From assembly GCF_002591915.1 (NCBI RefSeq), contig NZ_NIHB01000001.1:225805-289804 (forward strand): a stretch of DNA of 64,000 nt. Direction: 5' to 3'. This stretch comes from Marinicella litoralis (GTDB taxonomy: Bacteria; Pseudomonadota; Gammaproteobacteria; Xanthomonadales; Marinicellaceae). Within the stretch, counting starts at the first letter, position 1; each line of letters starts with the position of its first letter. Made by a program: the position numbers and the translations under genes. The notes under the pieces were generated by a model. That model was not told the DNA's origin. It searched no databases and saw nothing but the letters and a program-made list of their open reading frames with translations. Positions 8,843 through 19,764 of this stretch are shown here, piece by piece.

Positions 8843-9919
8843 TCACTCAAACAAATCTTGGTTGTGTTTATTTTTAGGTGGGCTGATACCCATGGTTTGC
8901 CAGGTTTTGGCCGTGGCGATTCGCCCCCTGGCGGTTCTGGCAATCAAACCTTGTTGAATCAAATAGGGTTCAATCACATCTTCCACGGTTCCGCGCTCTT
9001 CTGACAACGCAGCCGCCAATGAATTGACACCCACAGGTCCGCCTGCAAACTGTTGGGTAATGATTTCAAGTAATTTACGGTCCATTTCATCCAAACCTTT
9101 TTGATCCACCTGCAGCATGTTCATGGCAGCAGCAGCGATTTTTTCAGTAATCACCCCATCACCTTTGACTTCAGCAAAATCCCTCACTCGACGCAGCAGG
9201 CGATTGGCTATCCTTGGAGTTCCACGTGACCTTCTGGCCACTTCTATACAGCCGGGAAGATCGGCTTGGATATTCAATATTTTTGCCGAGCGTGACACAA
9301 TCTGTGTTAAATCTTCGGTGTTGTAAAACTTAAGGCGCTGCACAATGCCAAACCGGTCGCGCAATGGTGAAGTCAAAAGCCCTGCTCGGGTGGTTGCACC
9401 CACCAATGTAAACGGCGGTAAATCCAACTTGATGGATCTGGCTGCAGGCCCTTCTCCAATCATGATGTCAATTTGGAAATCTTCCATTGCAGGGTATAGA
9501 ATTTCTTCGACCACCGGCGATAATCGGTGAATTTCGTCGATAAACAGCACATCGTGCGGCTGTAAATTAGTTAACAACGCCGCCAAATCCCCTGCTTTTT
9601 CTAGCACCGGTCCTGAGGTGTGTCGCATTTGCACCCCCATTTCATTGGCTATCACATGTGCCATGGTGGTTTTTCCCAATCCTGGCGGACCAAAAATTAA
9701 CACGTGATCTAACGATTCTGTGCGATTTTTTGCTGCTTGAATAAACAGCTCCATTTGGTCTTTGACTTCTTTTTGACCCAGATAATCACGCAAAGTTTGA
9801 GGCCGAATGCTGGCCTCAATGGTTTTTTCTAATGAACTCTCTGGCAATCCGCCCATTAAACGGTCTTCGCCGATGAAATTCTCACCCATGTGGTTATCGC
9901 TAAAATCACCTTGCCCCAT
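8843..9919 (-). CDS. ruvB: Holliday junction helicase RuvB
   Basis: A 358-residue AAA+ motor that drives branch migration at Holliday junctions together with RuvA. The Walker [10 protein letters not shown], the Walker B DEIHRLS, the sensor-1 GATTRAG and a C-terminal winged helix ([18 protein letters not shown]) are all present. The ATG at 9919 overlaps the ruvA stop (TGATG) with AAGGAG 8 bases upstream, which argues for coupled translation and against an upstream in-frame start at 9946. Confidence 0.98.
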   Translation of the reverse strand: MGQGDFSDNHMGENFIGEDRLMGGLPESSLEKTIEASIRPQTLRDYLGQKEVKDQMELFIQAAKNRTESLDHVLIFGPPGLGKTTMAHVIANEMGVQMRHTSGPVLEKAGDLAALLTNLQPHDVLFIDEIHRLSPVVEEILYPAMEDFQIDIMIGEGPAARSIKLDLPPFTLVGATTRAGLLTSPLRDRFGIVQRLKFYNTEDLTQIVSRSAKILNIQADLPGCIEVARRSRGTPRIANRLLRRVRDFAEVKGDGVITEKIAAAAMNMLQVDQKGLDEMDRKLLEIITQQFAGGPVGVNSLAAALSEERGTVEDVIEPYLIQQGLIARTARGRIATAKTWQTMGISPPKNKHNQDLFE

Positions 9920-10518
9920 CAACCTGCTCCTTTGAGTTGTAAACAAATGCGAATGATGTCTTCTACAGCCATGTCATCCTTAGCCACTTGTTTCACCATC
10001 TGTGCCGCTTCCATCGGCTTAAACCCCAAACCTTGTAAGGCACTTTCCGCCTCCGACTGGATGCCAAATCGACTGGCTTGAGGCTTATTCGGGTCATCTC
10101 CATCCATTGTAGTGACATCCACTTTGTCCTTCATTTCAATGATCAATCGTTGTGCTGTTTTTTTACCAATCCCAGGCACTTTAACAATCGCAGTGACGTT
10201 TTGTTCCTGAATCACTTGTGCAAAATCAGCTGAACTCATGGTCGAAAGTATGGCCAATGCGGATTTCGCTCCTATACCATTGACCTTAAGCAAGGTTCGA
10301 AACAAGTCACGCTGAGCAAAGCTCCTGAATCCATACAAAATAGAGGCGTCTTCTCGCACCAAGTGATGAATCACCAAGGTGACTTGATGTTTTAACTCTG
10401 GTAAATCACAAAACACGCTGGTGGGCACTTCCACTTCATAGCCAACACCGCTGACATCCACAATCAGGTGCGAAGGTGGTTCTGTGTGTACCAAATGTCC
10501 TTGAAGTCTACCAATCAC
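9919..10518 (-). CDS. ruvA: Holliday junction DNA-binding protein RuvA
   Basis: A 199-residue protein with an N-terminal OB fold, two helix-hairpin-helix motifs ([13 protein letters not shown] and [15 protein letters not shown], about residues 70-120) and a C-terminal domain III that contacts RuvB. It binds the four-way junction as a tetramer. The gene lies 37 bases after ruvC and overlaps ruvB by one base. Length is normal for the family. Confidence 0.98.
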   Translation of the reverse strand: MIGRLQGHLVHTEPPSHLIVDVSGVGYEVEVPTSVFCDLPELKHQVTLVIHHLVREDASILYGFRSFAQRDLFRTLLKVNGIGAKSALAILSTMSSADFAQVIQEQNVTAIVKVPGIGKKTAQRLIIEMKDKVDVTTMDGDDPNKPQASRFGIQSEAESALQGLGFKPMEAAQMVKQVAKDDMAVEDIIRICLQLKGAG

Positions 10519-10555
10519 TTTCTCTTCCTCAAAAATCCTGCTTTAATTATACAAC

Positions 10556-11071
10556 TCAAAATTTTCGCCAATTGCTGGTATTATTGGCCACCAAACGTTG
10601 TTGGGCCCAGCGGTTATTGGCATGACAAATCGCCACTGCCAAGCCATCTGCTGCGTCATTTTGCACAACTTCGGTCATGTTTAATAACAGTTTGACCATG
10701 TATTGTACCTGTGCTTTATCCGCACCGCCTTTTCCCACCACGGCTTGTTTGATTGCTTTGGGTGCATATTCATGTACCATGATGTCATTGACCACCGTGG
10801 CGCAAATGGCTGCGCCACGGGCTTGACCTAATTTCAATGCGGCATTGGCATTTTTCGCCATAAATACCGTTTCTATCGCCATTTCATTGGGTTGGTATTG
10901 TTTGATTAATTCATTGACCGCAACAAAAATGGTTTTCAATCGATCAGGAAAATCACCATCTCCACACTTAACCGTCTCATGATGGACATGCTGAATTTTC
11001 TGATTGTGTGTATCGATGACCCCAACCCCTGTAAATCTTGAGCCTGGGTCAATGCCTATGATGCGCAGCAT
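10556..11071 (-). CDS. ruvC: crossover junction endodeoxyribonuclease RuvC
   Basis: A 171-residue Holliday junction resolvase. The first acidic catalytic residue is in RIIGIDPGS (Asp8), the second in AIETVFM (Glu), and the last in NDAADGLAVAICH. The ATG at 11071 is chosen because the family starts directly before LRIIGIDPG; a TTG 12 bases upstream is possible. No strong ribosome site is seen. It is the first gene of the ruvCAB-ybgC-tol block. yebC, often found upstream of ruvC, is absent here. Confidence 0.97.
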   Translation of the reverse strand: MLRIIGIDPGSRFTGVGVIDTHNQKIQHVHHETVKCGDGDFPDRLKTIFVAVNELIKQYQPNEMAIETVFMAKNANAALKLGQARGAAICATVVNDIMVHEYAPKAIKQAVVGKGGADKAQVQYMVKLLLNMTEVVQNDAADGLAVAICHANNRWAQQRLVANNTSNWRKF

Positions 11072-11202
11072 GGTTTTTTTCAATAATTGATTTGCTGTTA
11101 TTTTATGTTATTGGTTATGTGGTTTGTTGTGTTTTATTAATCTTTAGGAAACTGTATGCGCTATAGTTTGTTACAATTTATTCTTTTAAAACATTACTCA
11201 TC

Positions 11203-11970
11203 ATGAAAATAGCCTCATGGAATGTCAATTCTTTGAAAGTTCGCCTGGAACATGTTTTACAGTGGTTGGAATCAGCACAGCCTGATGTTTTGGCTTTGCA
11301 AGAAACCAAAATGACTGATGATGTATTTCCAAAAGCTGCCATAGAAGCCGCTGGATACCATGTGGTGTATGCGGGGCAAAAAACTTACAACGGCGTGGCC
11401 ATCATTGCCAAAGAACCGCCACAGGATGTGATCACTGACATACCTGATTTGATCGACCCTCAGCGTCGAATCTTGGCAGCCACTGTCAATGATGTACGCA
11501 TCATTGATTTGTATGTGGTCAATGGTTCTGCACCTGGTACAGAAAAATTCAGCTACAAACTCAATTGGTTAGACAAAGTCACTCAATTCATTGAACAACA
11601 GATGTCAGAATACGATGATGTGGTGGTTTTGGGCGATTTTAACATTGCGCCAGATGACCGAGATGTGCATGATCCTGACAAATGGTATGAAAAAATTCTG
11701 TGTACCACAGAAGAACGGAATGCCCTGAACAAAATATTGGACTTAGGCTTTCAGGACAGTTTTAGGTTATTGCATGAAGATGCAGGTTTTTTCAGTTGGT
11801 GGGATTATCGCATGAATGGCTTCGTTCGTGGTTTGGGGTTACGAATCGATTTAATCTTGTGTTCTGAAGAGATGTCAGAAGCAGTAACAGCGTCTTACAT
11901 TGATATTGAACCACGCCAATGGGAACGGCCCTCTGACCACACACCCGTAGTTACAGAGTTCGATTGGTGA
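11203..11970 (+). CDS. xth: exodeoxyribonuclease III
   Basis: A 255-residue Mg-dependent AP endonuclease and 3'-5' exonuclease for base-excision repair. Motifs in order: SWNVNSLK, LQETKM with the metal-binding Glu, GDFNIAP, and the C-terminal SDHTPV with the catalytic Asp-His. The length fits ExoIII. It is divergent from ruvC, with 131 bases between the starts. Only 3 bases separate its stop from the cytochrome b561 gene. Confidence 0.95.
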   Translation: MKIASWNVNSLKVRLEHVLQWLESAQPDVLALQETKMTDDVFPKAAIEAAGYHVVYAGQKTYNGVAIIAKEPPQDVITDIPDLIDPQRRILAATVNDVRIIDLYVVNGSAPGTEKFSYKLNWLDKVTQFIEQQMSEYDDVVVLGDFNIAPDDRDVHDPDKWYEKILCTTEERNALNKILDLGFQDSFRLLHEDAGFFSWWDYRMNGFVRGLGLRIDLILCSEEMSEAVTASYIDIEPRQWERPSDHTPVVTEFDW

Positions 11971-11973
11971 TGT

Positions 11974-12513
11974 ATGAATAAACCCTTATTTTCACAAAAG
12001 CACTCTTTAACCACCCGCCTGTTGCATTGGATTTGTGCCTTGTTGGTGGTCTCTCTATTTATTTCTGGGTGGTTCATGGTTGAGCTCGATTATTACAGCA
12101 GCTGGTACCAAACACTGCCTGAACTTCATATCTTTGGTGGCACCCTTCTGCTGATGTTATGGGCCTGGGTAATCCTCAGGTTGTTCTTGGTCAAAAACAC
12201 CTTACCAGAATTACTTCACCGCCGATCAGAGGCTTTTTTGGCTCGTTGGATAAAAAGGAGTTTCTATTTGTTGATCATTACCATACTGATTTGTGGTTAT
12301 TTAATGGCCACCGCAGATGGTCTGCCAAGAAATTTGTTCGGAACAATCAATTTACCGCCACTTTATCAGTTTTCTGCAGTCCAAATTGATACCATGGGTT
12401 GGATACACCAAAACTTTTCTTATGTATTGATGGTTTTTGTGTGCTTACATATGCTGGGCGCGCTTAAGCATCATTATATTGACCAAGACCCTACTTTAAA
12501 ACGCATGTTATAG
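11974..12513 (+). CDS. cytochrome b561 family protein (YceJ-like)
   Basis: A 179-residue membrane protein with four helices and histidines placed for two b-type hemes: LLHW near residue 18, ELHIFGG, GWIHQNF and CLHML. It belongs to the prokaryotic cytochrome b561 family, which passes electrons from quinol or superoxide. The downstream yceI-like gene starts 12 bases later; the yceJ-yceI pair is well known in Escherichia coli, and the same arrangement here suggests a joint role. Confidence 0.92.
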   Translation: MNKPLFSQKHSLTTRLLHWICALLVVSLFISGWFMVELDYYSSWYQTLPELHIFGGTLLLMLWAWVILRLFLVKNTLPELLHRRSEAFLARWIKRSFYLLIITILICGYLMATADGLPRNLFGTINLPPLYQFSAVQIDTMGWIHQNFSYVLMVFVCLHMLGALKHHYIDQDPTLKRML

Positions 12514-12525
12514 GAAACACCAAAA

Positions 12526-13092
12526 ATGAAAAAATTACTTATATTGTTATTAATCTCATCCATCTCTGGAGTGGCTGTTGCTGATAAATACAAAATAGAC
12601 ACCAAAGGCGCTCACGCTTTTGTGCAGTTTAAGATCAAACACCTGGGATACAGCTGGCTTTATGGCCGTTTTGATTCTTTTGACGGGGAGTTTGAATACG
12701 ATGAATCTGACCCGAGCAAGGCCAATATACAAATGACAGTCGATACCAACAGTGTCAACTCAAACCATGCGGCCAGAGACAAGCATTTACGCAGCGACGA
12801 TTTTTTAAATGTGGCAAGTTTCCCTGCTGCCAGTTTTTCCAGTACTTCTTTCAGTGAAGGCGAAAATGGCAACGGAACCATGAAAGGCAACCTCACGTTA
12901 AATGGTGTGACCAAAGAAGTGGATTTGGATGTTACTTTTGTCGGTGGTGGCAAGGATCCTTGGGGTGGTACAAGAAGGGGTTATGAAGCTGTGGCAGAAT
13001 TAAAACTTTCTGAGTTTAATATTAAAAAAAGTGTCGGTGGTGCTTATGAAGAATTAACCTTGATTGTTTCGGTTGAAGGAATTAAACAATAA
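12526..13092 (+). CDS. YceI family periplasmic lipid-binding protein
   Basis: A 188-residue exported protein. A signal peptide ends near GVAVA (about residue 19). The mature part is a YceI-type lipocalin-like barrel, recognised by FKIKHLGYSWLYGRFDSFDG, HAARDKHLRSDDFLNV and GNLTLNGVTKEV. The family binds polyisoprenoid chains in its cavity. It is the last gene of the xth-b561-yceI run and is followed 16 bases later by a strong terminator. Confidence 0.94.
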   Translation: MKKLLILLLISSISGVAVADKYKIDTKGAHAFVQFKIKHLGYSWLYGRFDSFDGEFEYDESDPSKANIQMTVDTNSVNSNHAARDKHLRSDDFLNVASFPAASFSSTSFSEGENGNGTMKGNLTLNGVTKEVDLDVTFVGGGKDPWGGTRRGYEAVAELKLSEFNIKKSVGGAYEELTLIVSVEGIKQ

Positions 13093-13108
13093 TTTCCCAG
13101 ATGTTTCT

Positions 13109-13147
13109 AAAGCGCCATTTTCAAATTTGAAATTGGCGCTTTTTTTT
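13109..13147 (+). terminator. intrinsic terminator after yceI
   Basis: An AAAGCGCCA arm and a TGGCGCTTT arm enclose a 16-base loop and are followed by an uninterrupted run of T. It closes the xth-b561-yceI transcript. Confidence 0.88.
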
Positions 13148-13392
13148 GGCTCTGAGCTTGTTTGGTTTGGGTCTTTTCTGGGTGATTACCCTGAATATTT
13201 TCATAAAAACACGGTGTTTTATCTACATAAACTTATCTAAGTAATTGATATATATATCTTTTTTCTGTTGTTTAACAACTTTTTTTGCCTTATTGATTTT
13301 GGTTAATATTTAACCACAGTTGGGTATAACAAAATCATTGTTAATTTAAAATCGGGTTTTGGAAGTTTGCTTTGAATCTTGTCGCTTTTCAA
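13148..13392. other. AT-rich intergenic stretch without a gene
   Basis: No convincing reading frame. It holds a small GTTG-TTTAA-CAAC stem followed by seven T residues on the plus strand near 13268-13288 and an AAAACAC/GTGTTTT stem near 13205-13220 that could end the tRNA-Lys transcript on the minus strand. Both are weak. Confidence 0.4.
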
Positions 13393-13468
13393 TGGTGGGC
13401 CGTATAGGATTTGAACCTATGACCAATGGATTAAAAGTCCACTGCTCTACCAGCTGAGCTAACGGCCC
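13393..13468 (-). tRNA. tRNA-Lys (anticodon TTT)
   Basis: A complete 76-base cloverleaf on the minus strand. The acceptor arms GGGCCGT and ACGGCCC pair perfectly. The D-loop AGCTCAGCTGGTAGAG, the anticodon loop CTTTTAA and the T-loop GGTTCAAATCC are standard. The 3' CCA is encoded in the DNA. It lies 85 bases downstream of the DUF3465 gene on the same strand. Confidence 0.98.
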
Positions 13469-13553
13469 ATTTGAAAAAATAGGATTGAAACTGAATGTTT
13501 CGAGGTGCGCAATCATAAAATAAATCAAATAATTAGGCAAGTTTTTTTACTGC

Positions 13554-13985
13554 TTATTTAAACTTTTTTCCATTCAGTTCAATCCAACCGTTTTCATGCC
13601 TATTTCTGGGGTCATCATGAGTCCAGTGAACCACCCCACCTTTGTTGTTCCATTCATATTCACCACGGATTCTAACCATATCTCCTTTTTGAATAGGAAC
13701 CCTGGGTGCCAAATCAATGTTGTGTGCCACCAAAATTGTGTACGCGCCTGATTTAACAATAAATTTTTGATGTCTCGAACCTTCGTTGTCATCTCTCAAC
13801 AGTCTATCAACCATGGCATCAAACTCCACCATCACATCACTGCGCTGTTGTTCTATGACTTGTTCAAGTTCGTTGGATGCCGCGGGTTGATTTTGTGACC
13901 ACCAAGAAAAAACCAAAGCCACCAACAAAAAAGCGCCTTGAATCAGGCGCTTTTTTTTGGCTTTTATTGTTGCTGGTTTATTCAT
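13554..13985 (-). CDS. DUF3465 family protein with signal anchor
   Basis: A 143-residue protein. The N-terminus is basic (KAKKKR) and followed by one hydrophobic segment (about residues 16-30), a signal anchor or signal peptide. The C-terminal half (HQKFIVKSGAYTILVAHNIDLAPRVP, then WTHDDPRNRHENGWIELNGKKF) matches the DUF3465 family, which resembles OB-like nucleic-acid-binding folds but has no proven function. The ATG at 13985 overlaps the end of the glutaredoxin gene by 8 bases. A perfect terminator-type hairpin lies inside its first codons (13927-13956). Confidence 0.8.
   Translation of the reverse strand: MNKPATIKAKKKRLIQGAFLLVALVFSWWSQNQPAASNELEQVIEQQRSDVMVEFDAMVDRLLRDDNEGSRHQKFIVKSGAYTILVAHNIDLAPRVPIQKGDMVRIRGEYEWNNKGGVVHWTHDDPRNRHENGWIELNGKKFK
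13927..13956 (-). terminator. 12-bp hairpin with T-run inside the DUF3465 coding start
   Basis: AAAAAAGCGCCT and AGGCGCTTTTTT are perfect complements around a 6-base loop. Read on the minus strand it begins 22 bases after the glutaredoxin-fusion stop codon and ends in a T-run, the form of an intrinsic terminator. It lies within codons about 10-20 of the next gene, so it could limit transcription of DUF3465 and tRNA-Lys. It is symmetric, so it could also act on the plus strand. Confidence 0.7.
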
Positions 13986-14877
13986 TCCAAGCGTTGTAAC
14001 CACCGGTTAAATTAAACACCTTGGTATACCCTTTTTTACGGAAAAACTCAGCTGCAGACATTGATGACTGGCCCACTTGACAAACAAACACCAAGGGCGT
14101 TTCTTTGTCCATGGCTTCGATGGATTCAATCGCTGCTTTGTCTAATCTGACCGCATGATCAACGGTACCTTCAGCCACTTTATCTGCTGATCTGACGTCA
14201 AAAATGTGCGGGTTTTCAATGTCTGTGTTGAACCAGTCCTGTAATTCAGCGACCGATAAACTTTGCACAGCAGGGGGTTCGTTGGGGTTTTTGATCCTTA
14301 AACCTGAACCTTGTAACTCATCAACCCAACTGATCTCTACGCCGTTTGATCTTTTGGCAGTGCCTATATCCATATAAACTTTTAAGTCACCAACATCCGC
14401 TATAATTTCATACCCTTTAGGCATTTCTAAACTGAATCTGGTGTTGAATTCATCATCAACAGACAAAAACAATTGATGGTCACCCATCTCTTTCAGTCCC
14501 TCTTTGATGTGATTCAAAGCGTCATCCGTAATGCTGATATTGGGTGGTGTTCGATCAGGTTGAGTTAAATTCAATAGCTCATGAAGTTCACCGGTATTAA
14601 ACATTTCAGAAATGATGTCATTACCACCAATTAATTCTTTGTTTACGTACAGTTGGGGTATGGTTGGCCACTGGCCATAAGCTTTGATGCCTTCGCGAAT
14701 TTCAGGATCTTCCAGCACATTGAATGACCCAAAATCATCGCCAATCATGTCCTTCAATATTTTTACTGTGTTACTCGAAAAGCCACACATGGGTGTTTGT
14801 GGGTTGCCTTTCATAAATAAAAACACTGGATGTTCATCCAACATTTTTTCAATTCTTTCTGTTACTTGGTCGGTCAT
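13978..14877 (-). CDS. monothiol glutaredoxin-rhodanese fusion with a middle A-type-like domain
   Basis: A 299-residue cytoplasmic protein of three parts. Residues 1-105 are a Grx4-type glutaredoxin with the CGFS active site (Cys31) and WPTIPQLYVN and GGNDI glutathione-binding motifs, a family that carries 2Fe-2S clusters. Residues about 113-197 (ISITDDALNHIKEGL to GSGLRIKNPN) look like an IscA/HesB-type domain but hold no cysteine. Residues about 203-299 form a rhodanese domain with Cys266 in VFVCQVGQSS. Between Cys31 and Cys266 there is no cysteine, so the middle domain cannot bind a cluster in the usual way. The gene lies 15 bases after gyrB. Confidence 0.9.
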   Translation of the reverse strand: MTDQVTERIEKMLDEHPVFLFMKGNPQTPMCGFSSNTVKILKDMIGDDFGSFNVLEDPEIREGIKAYGQWPTIPQLYVNKELIGGNDIISEMFNTGELHELLNLTQPDRTPPNISITDDALNHIKEGLKEMGDHQLFLSVDDEFNTRFSLEMPKGYEIIADVGDLKVYMDIGTAKRSNGVEISWVDELQGSGLRIKNPNEPPAVQSLSVAELQDWFNTDIENPHIFDVRSADKVAEGTVDHAVRLDKAAIESIEAMDKETPLVFVCQVGQSSMSAAEFFRKKGYTKVFNLTGGYNAWNE

Positions 14878-14892
14878 AATAAATTACTCTTG

Positions 14893-17283
<2,391 letters not shown>

Positions 17284-17364
17284 TCATTCCAAAATTAAAC
17301 AACACATTATAACAGTTTTATGGCAGTAAAAAAACGCTATTAATGACAGTCTGCTGAGTTTAAA

Positions 17365-18456
17365 TCAATCTGAAATTGATTCAATATTCCCATCATGTTT
17401 CACGTGAAACACACCCACATCATCAAACAATGACGATATTTTGTGTTGGTCGACTGTAGTAATGAATATTTGGTTATTGGTGGTATTGATAAACTCACAC
17501 AACAAACTGGTTTTATTGACATCCAGTTCTGCATCAAAATCATCCAAGCAAACCACAGGGTCTATGCCAGTGGCCTCGGTCAGTAACTCAATAAAACTTA
17601 AATAGAACATAATAGAAATCATTTTCTTTTGCCCACGCGAAAGTATATCTTGAGCCGCTGTAGAATTAACTTTACATTTTATATCCATTTTGTGAACACC
17701 AGAAAACAGGTTTCCATAGCTTATGTTCTTGTCTTTTTCTTTGATCAATAATTCACTGAGGCTCAGGTCTTTATTCCAACCTTGGTGGTAATCCAAAGTA
17801 AATCCATCCAGTTCAGGAATGAATTGATTAATTTTCTGTTCTACTTTTAGCTTTAATTTTTCAAAAACTTCAAAACGTGAGGTGTTTAAACGTGTGGCAA
17901 AATTTACATATTGTTCTTGCCACTGATCAATCTGAGTAAATTGTTTGGTTTTAAACAAGGCATTCAACTGTCGGTGGCAACGTGTGGTTTGGGTCCAAAC
18001 ATTTAAATAGGATGGTTTCACGTGAAACACCAACCAATCCAAAAAAGAACGTCGGAAGTTGGGTGTTTGGTCAATCAGTAGGTAAGAGTCTGGATCAATA
18101 GATACCACAGGGATTAAATGTGCTATTTCTGATTGATTGCTCACGTTGTTGTGATTGAGTCTGATTGATTTTTTTTGGTTTGTTTTATTAAAACCAGCAC
18201 CCAGATTTTGTATGCCTGTATCAGAACCTTTGTGAAAGGTGGAAAATAGAATAAACTCTGTTTGATTGTGTTTGATTAAAACTTTGTTTTTTTTACTTCT
18301 GAATGATTTACCAGTGGAAAGCCAATAAATGGCTTCCAACACTGAGGTTTTACCTGAACCATTGTTACCATAAAACACATTGATTTGTTTATTAAAAACT
18401 AAATCTACAGATTCGAAACAACGAAATCCGTTGATTTTAAGTTGTTTGATAAACAT
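17365..18456 (-). CDS. recF: DNA replication/repair protein RecF
   Basis: A 363-residue SMC-like ATPase that loads RecA at gaps. The Walker A is FYGNNGSGKTS (residues about 30-40), the signature ILSRGQKKMISIMFYLS is near residue 270, and the Walker B is VVCLDDFDAELD. The ATG at 18456 is used; a TTG immediately upstream is possible. It lies 13 bases after dnaN. Length is normal for the family. Confidence 0.97.
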   Translation of the reverse strand: MFIKQLKINGFRCFESVDLVFNKQINVFYGNNGSGKTSVLEAIYWLSTGKSFRSKKNKVLIKHNQTEFILFSTFHKGSDTGIQNLGAGFNKTNQKKSIRLNHNNVSNQSEIAHLIPVVSIDPDSYLLIDQTPNFRRSFLDWLVFHVKPSYLNVWTQTTRCHRQLNALFKTKQFTQIDQWQEQYVNFATRLNTSRFEVFEKLKLKVEQKINQFIPELDGFTLDYHQGWNKDLSLSELLIKEKDKNISYGNLFSGVHKMDIKCKVNSTAAQDILSRGQKKMISIMFYLSFIELLTEATGIDPVVCLDDFDAELDVNKTSLLCEFINTTNNQIFITTVDQHKISSLFDDVGVFHVKHDGNIESISD

Positions 18457-18469
18457 CAACCAAGTCTGA

Positions 18470-19570
18470 CTATATTCTTAATGGCATAACAACCAAGCGA
18501 CAATCGAGGCGTTCAGGATGTTTAATTAAGCAACTGGACAGTGCTTCTTTGAAACTGAACTGGATTTCTTTTTCAGTGATGGCTTGAGTGGCATCAAGGA
18601 TGTAGTTGACATTGAATGCCGTTTCAATGTCTTCTATTTCAGTTTGTACTGTGATGACATCTTCAGCTTGTTCTTGATCTGGGTTGTGACCAATGATTTC
18701 TAATTTATTTTTGGTTATTTTAAATTTAACCCCTTTGTATTGCTCATTGGACAAAATGGCAACACGATGTAATGCATTTCTGAGTTCCTCACGATCTGCA
18801 ATGAAATTGTTTTCCATATTTAATGGAATCACAGATTCATAGTCTGGGAATTTCCCATCAATCAATTTTGAAGTCATACTGATGCCTTCTATTTCAATTT
18901 TAATGTGGTTACGACCCATGTTGATGGTGATTTCTTGATCCAAGTCCCTGATCATTTTTTGTAACTCCAAAACACCTTTTCTTGGAATCAACACCTGTTT
19001 GTTCAGACCACTGTTGTTGACATAATCACACTCGGACAAAGCCAACCTGTGTCCGTCGGCAGAAACACAGCGCAGTTTATTATTCAAAACTTCGAACAAC
19101 AAACCATTTAAAAAGTACCGCACATCTTGAACTGCCATACAAAAAATGGTTTGTTTCAACATGCGTTGTAAATCCAATGAACTGATTGAAACAGGTTGGT
19201 AGCTTTCCATGTCATCAATCAATGGGAACTCTTGAGCTGACAGAGTACTTAAACTGAATCGACTGTCACCAGAAGTGATTAAACATTGTCCTGAATCAAA
19301 TGAAAATTTTAAAATGGATCCATCAGGCAGTGCTTTACATATATCTAAGAATTTATGAGCAGGTACGGTGACTTCACCAGGTGATTGTGCATCGACCACA
19401 CATTCTGAGCGCATTTCTACATCCAGATCACTGGTGGTTAACAACAAAGTATCCCCATCTAATTTAAGCAACACATTGCTTAATACAGGTAATGTTCCCT
19501 TCTTTTCGACCACACCACAAATTTGATTCAACGGTGCTAAAAGTGTTTCTCTCTGGATATTAAATAACAT
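18470..19570 (-). CDS. dnaN: DNA polymerase III sliding clamp (beta subunit)
   Basis: A 366-residue protein with the three repeated clamp domains. The N-terminus (LLAPLNQICGVVEKKGTLPVLSN) and the C-terminus (CRLVVMPLRI, carrying the family M-P-x-R end) are diagnostic. It encircles DNA as a dimer and tethers the polymerase. It starts 172 bases after dnaA, and that gap carries the candidate origin. Confidence 0.98.
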   Translation of the reverse strand: MLFNIQRETLLAPLNQICGVVEKKGTLPVLSNVLLKLDGDTLLLTTSDLDVEMRSECVVDAQSPGEVTVPAHKFLDICKALPDGSILKFSFDSGQCLITSGDSRFSLSTLSAQEFPLIDDMESYQPVSISSLDLQRMLKQTIFCMAVQDVRYFLNGLLFEVLNNKLRCVSADGHRLALSECDYVNNSGLNKQVLIPRKGVLELQKMIRDLDQEITINMGRNHIKIEIEGISMTSKLIDGKFPDYESVIPLNMENNFIADREELRNALHRVAILSNEQYKGVKFKITKNKLEIIGHNPDQEQAEDVITVQTEIEDIETAFNVNYILDATQAITEKEIQFSFKEALSSCLIKHPERLDCRLVVMPLRI

Positions 19571-19764
19571 AGTATATATATATAAATAGTAATTATAGTG
19601 TTTAATAAAACACTGAATATGTGTGCAAGTGTTTGAATTTAAATGCTTTTATTTTTATTTACTGTACATTTAACCTGTGGATAACCTGTGGGTGAAAAAA
19701 ACGATTTTAGTTTTAAACAACTTATCCACAGCTTATTAACAGCTATTCAGTTAACTTATTCACA
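19571..19764. other. candidate chromosomal replication origin (oriC)
   Basis: This is the dnaA-dnaN gap plus the last codons of dnaA. It holds a perfect DnaA box TTATCCACA at 19722-19730, a perfect inverse copy TGTGGATAA at 19676-19684, and a one-mismatch box TTATTCACA at 19756-19764. A degenerate TGTGGGTGA copy follows at 19688. Next to the dnaN start lies an alternating AT stretch (about 19570-19592) suited to unwinding. Gene orientation changes near here, with leftward genes to the left and rightward genes to the right. The rpmH-dnaA gap carries no clear DnaA box. Confidence 0.7.

Noticed and set aside
13346-13540. 64-residue frame covering the tRNA
   Set aside because: It is the tRNA-Lys gene read as protein; the peptide is the usual artefact from tRNA sequence.
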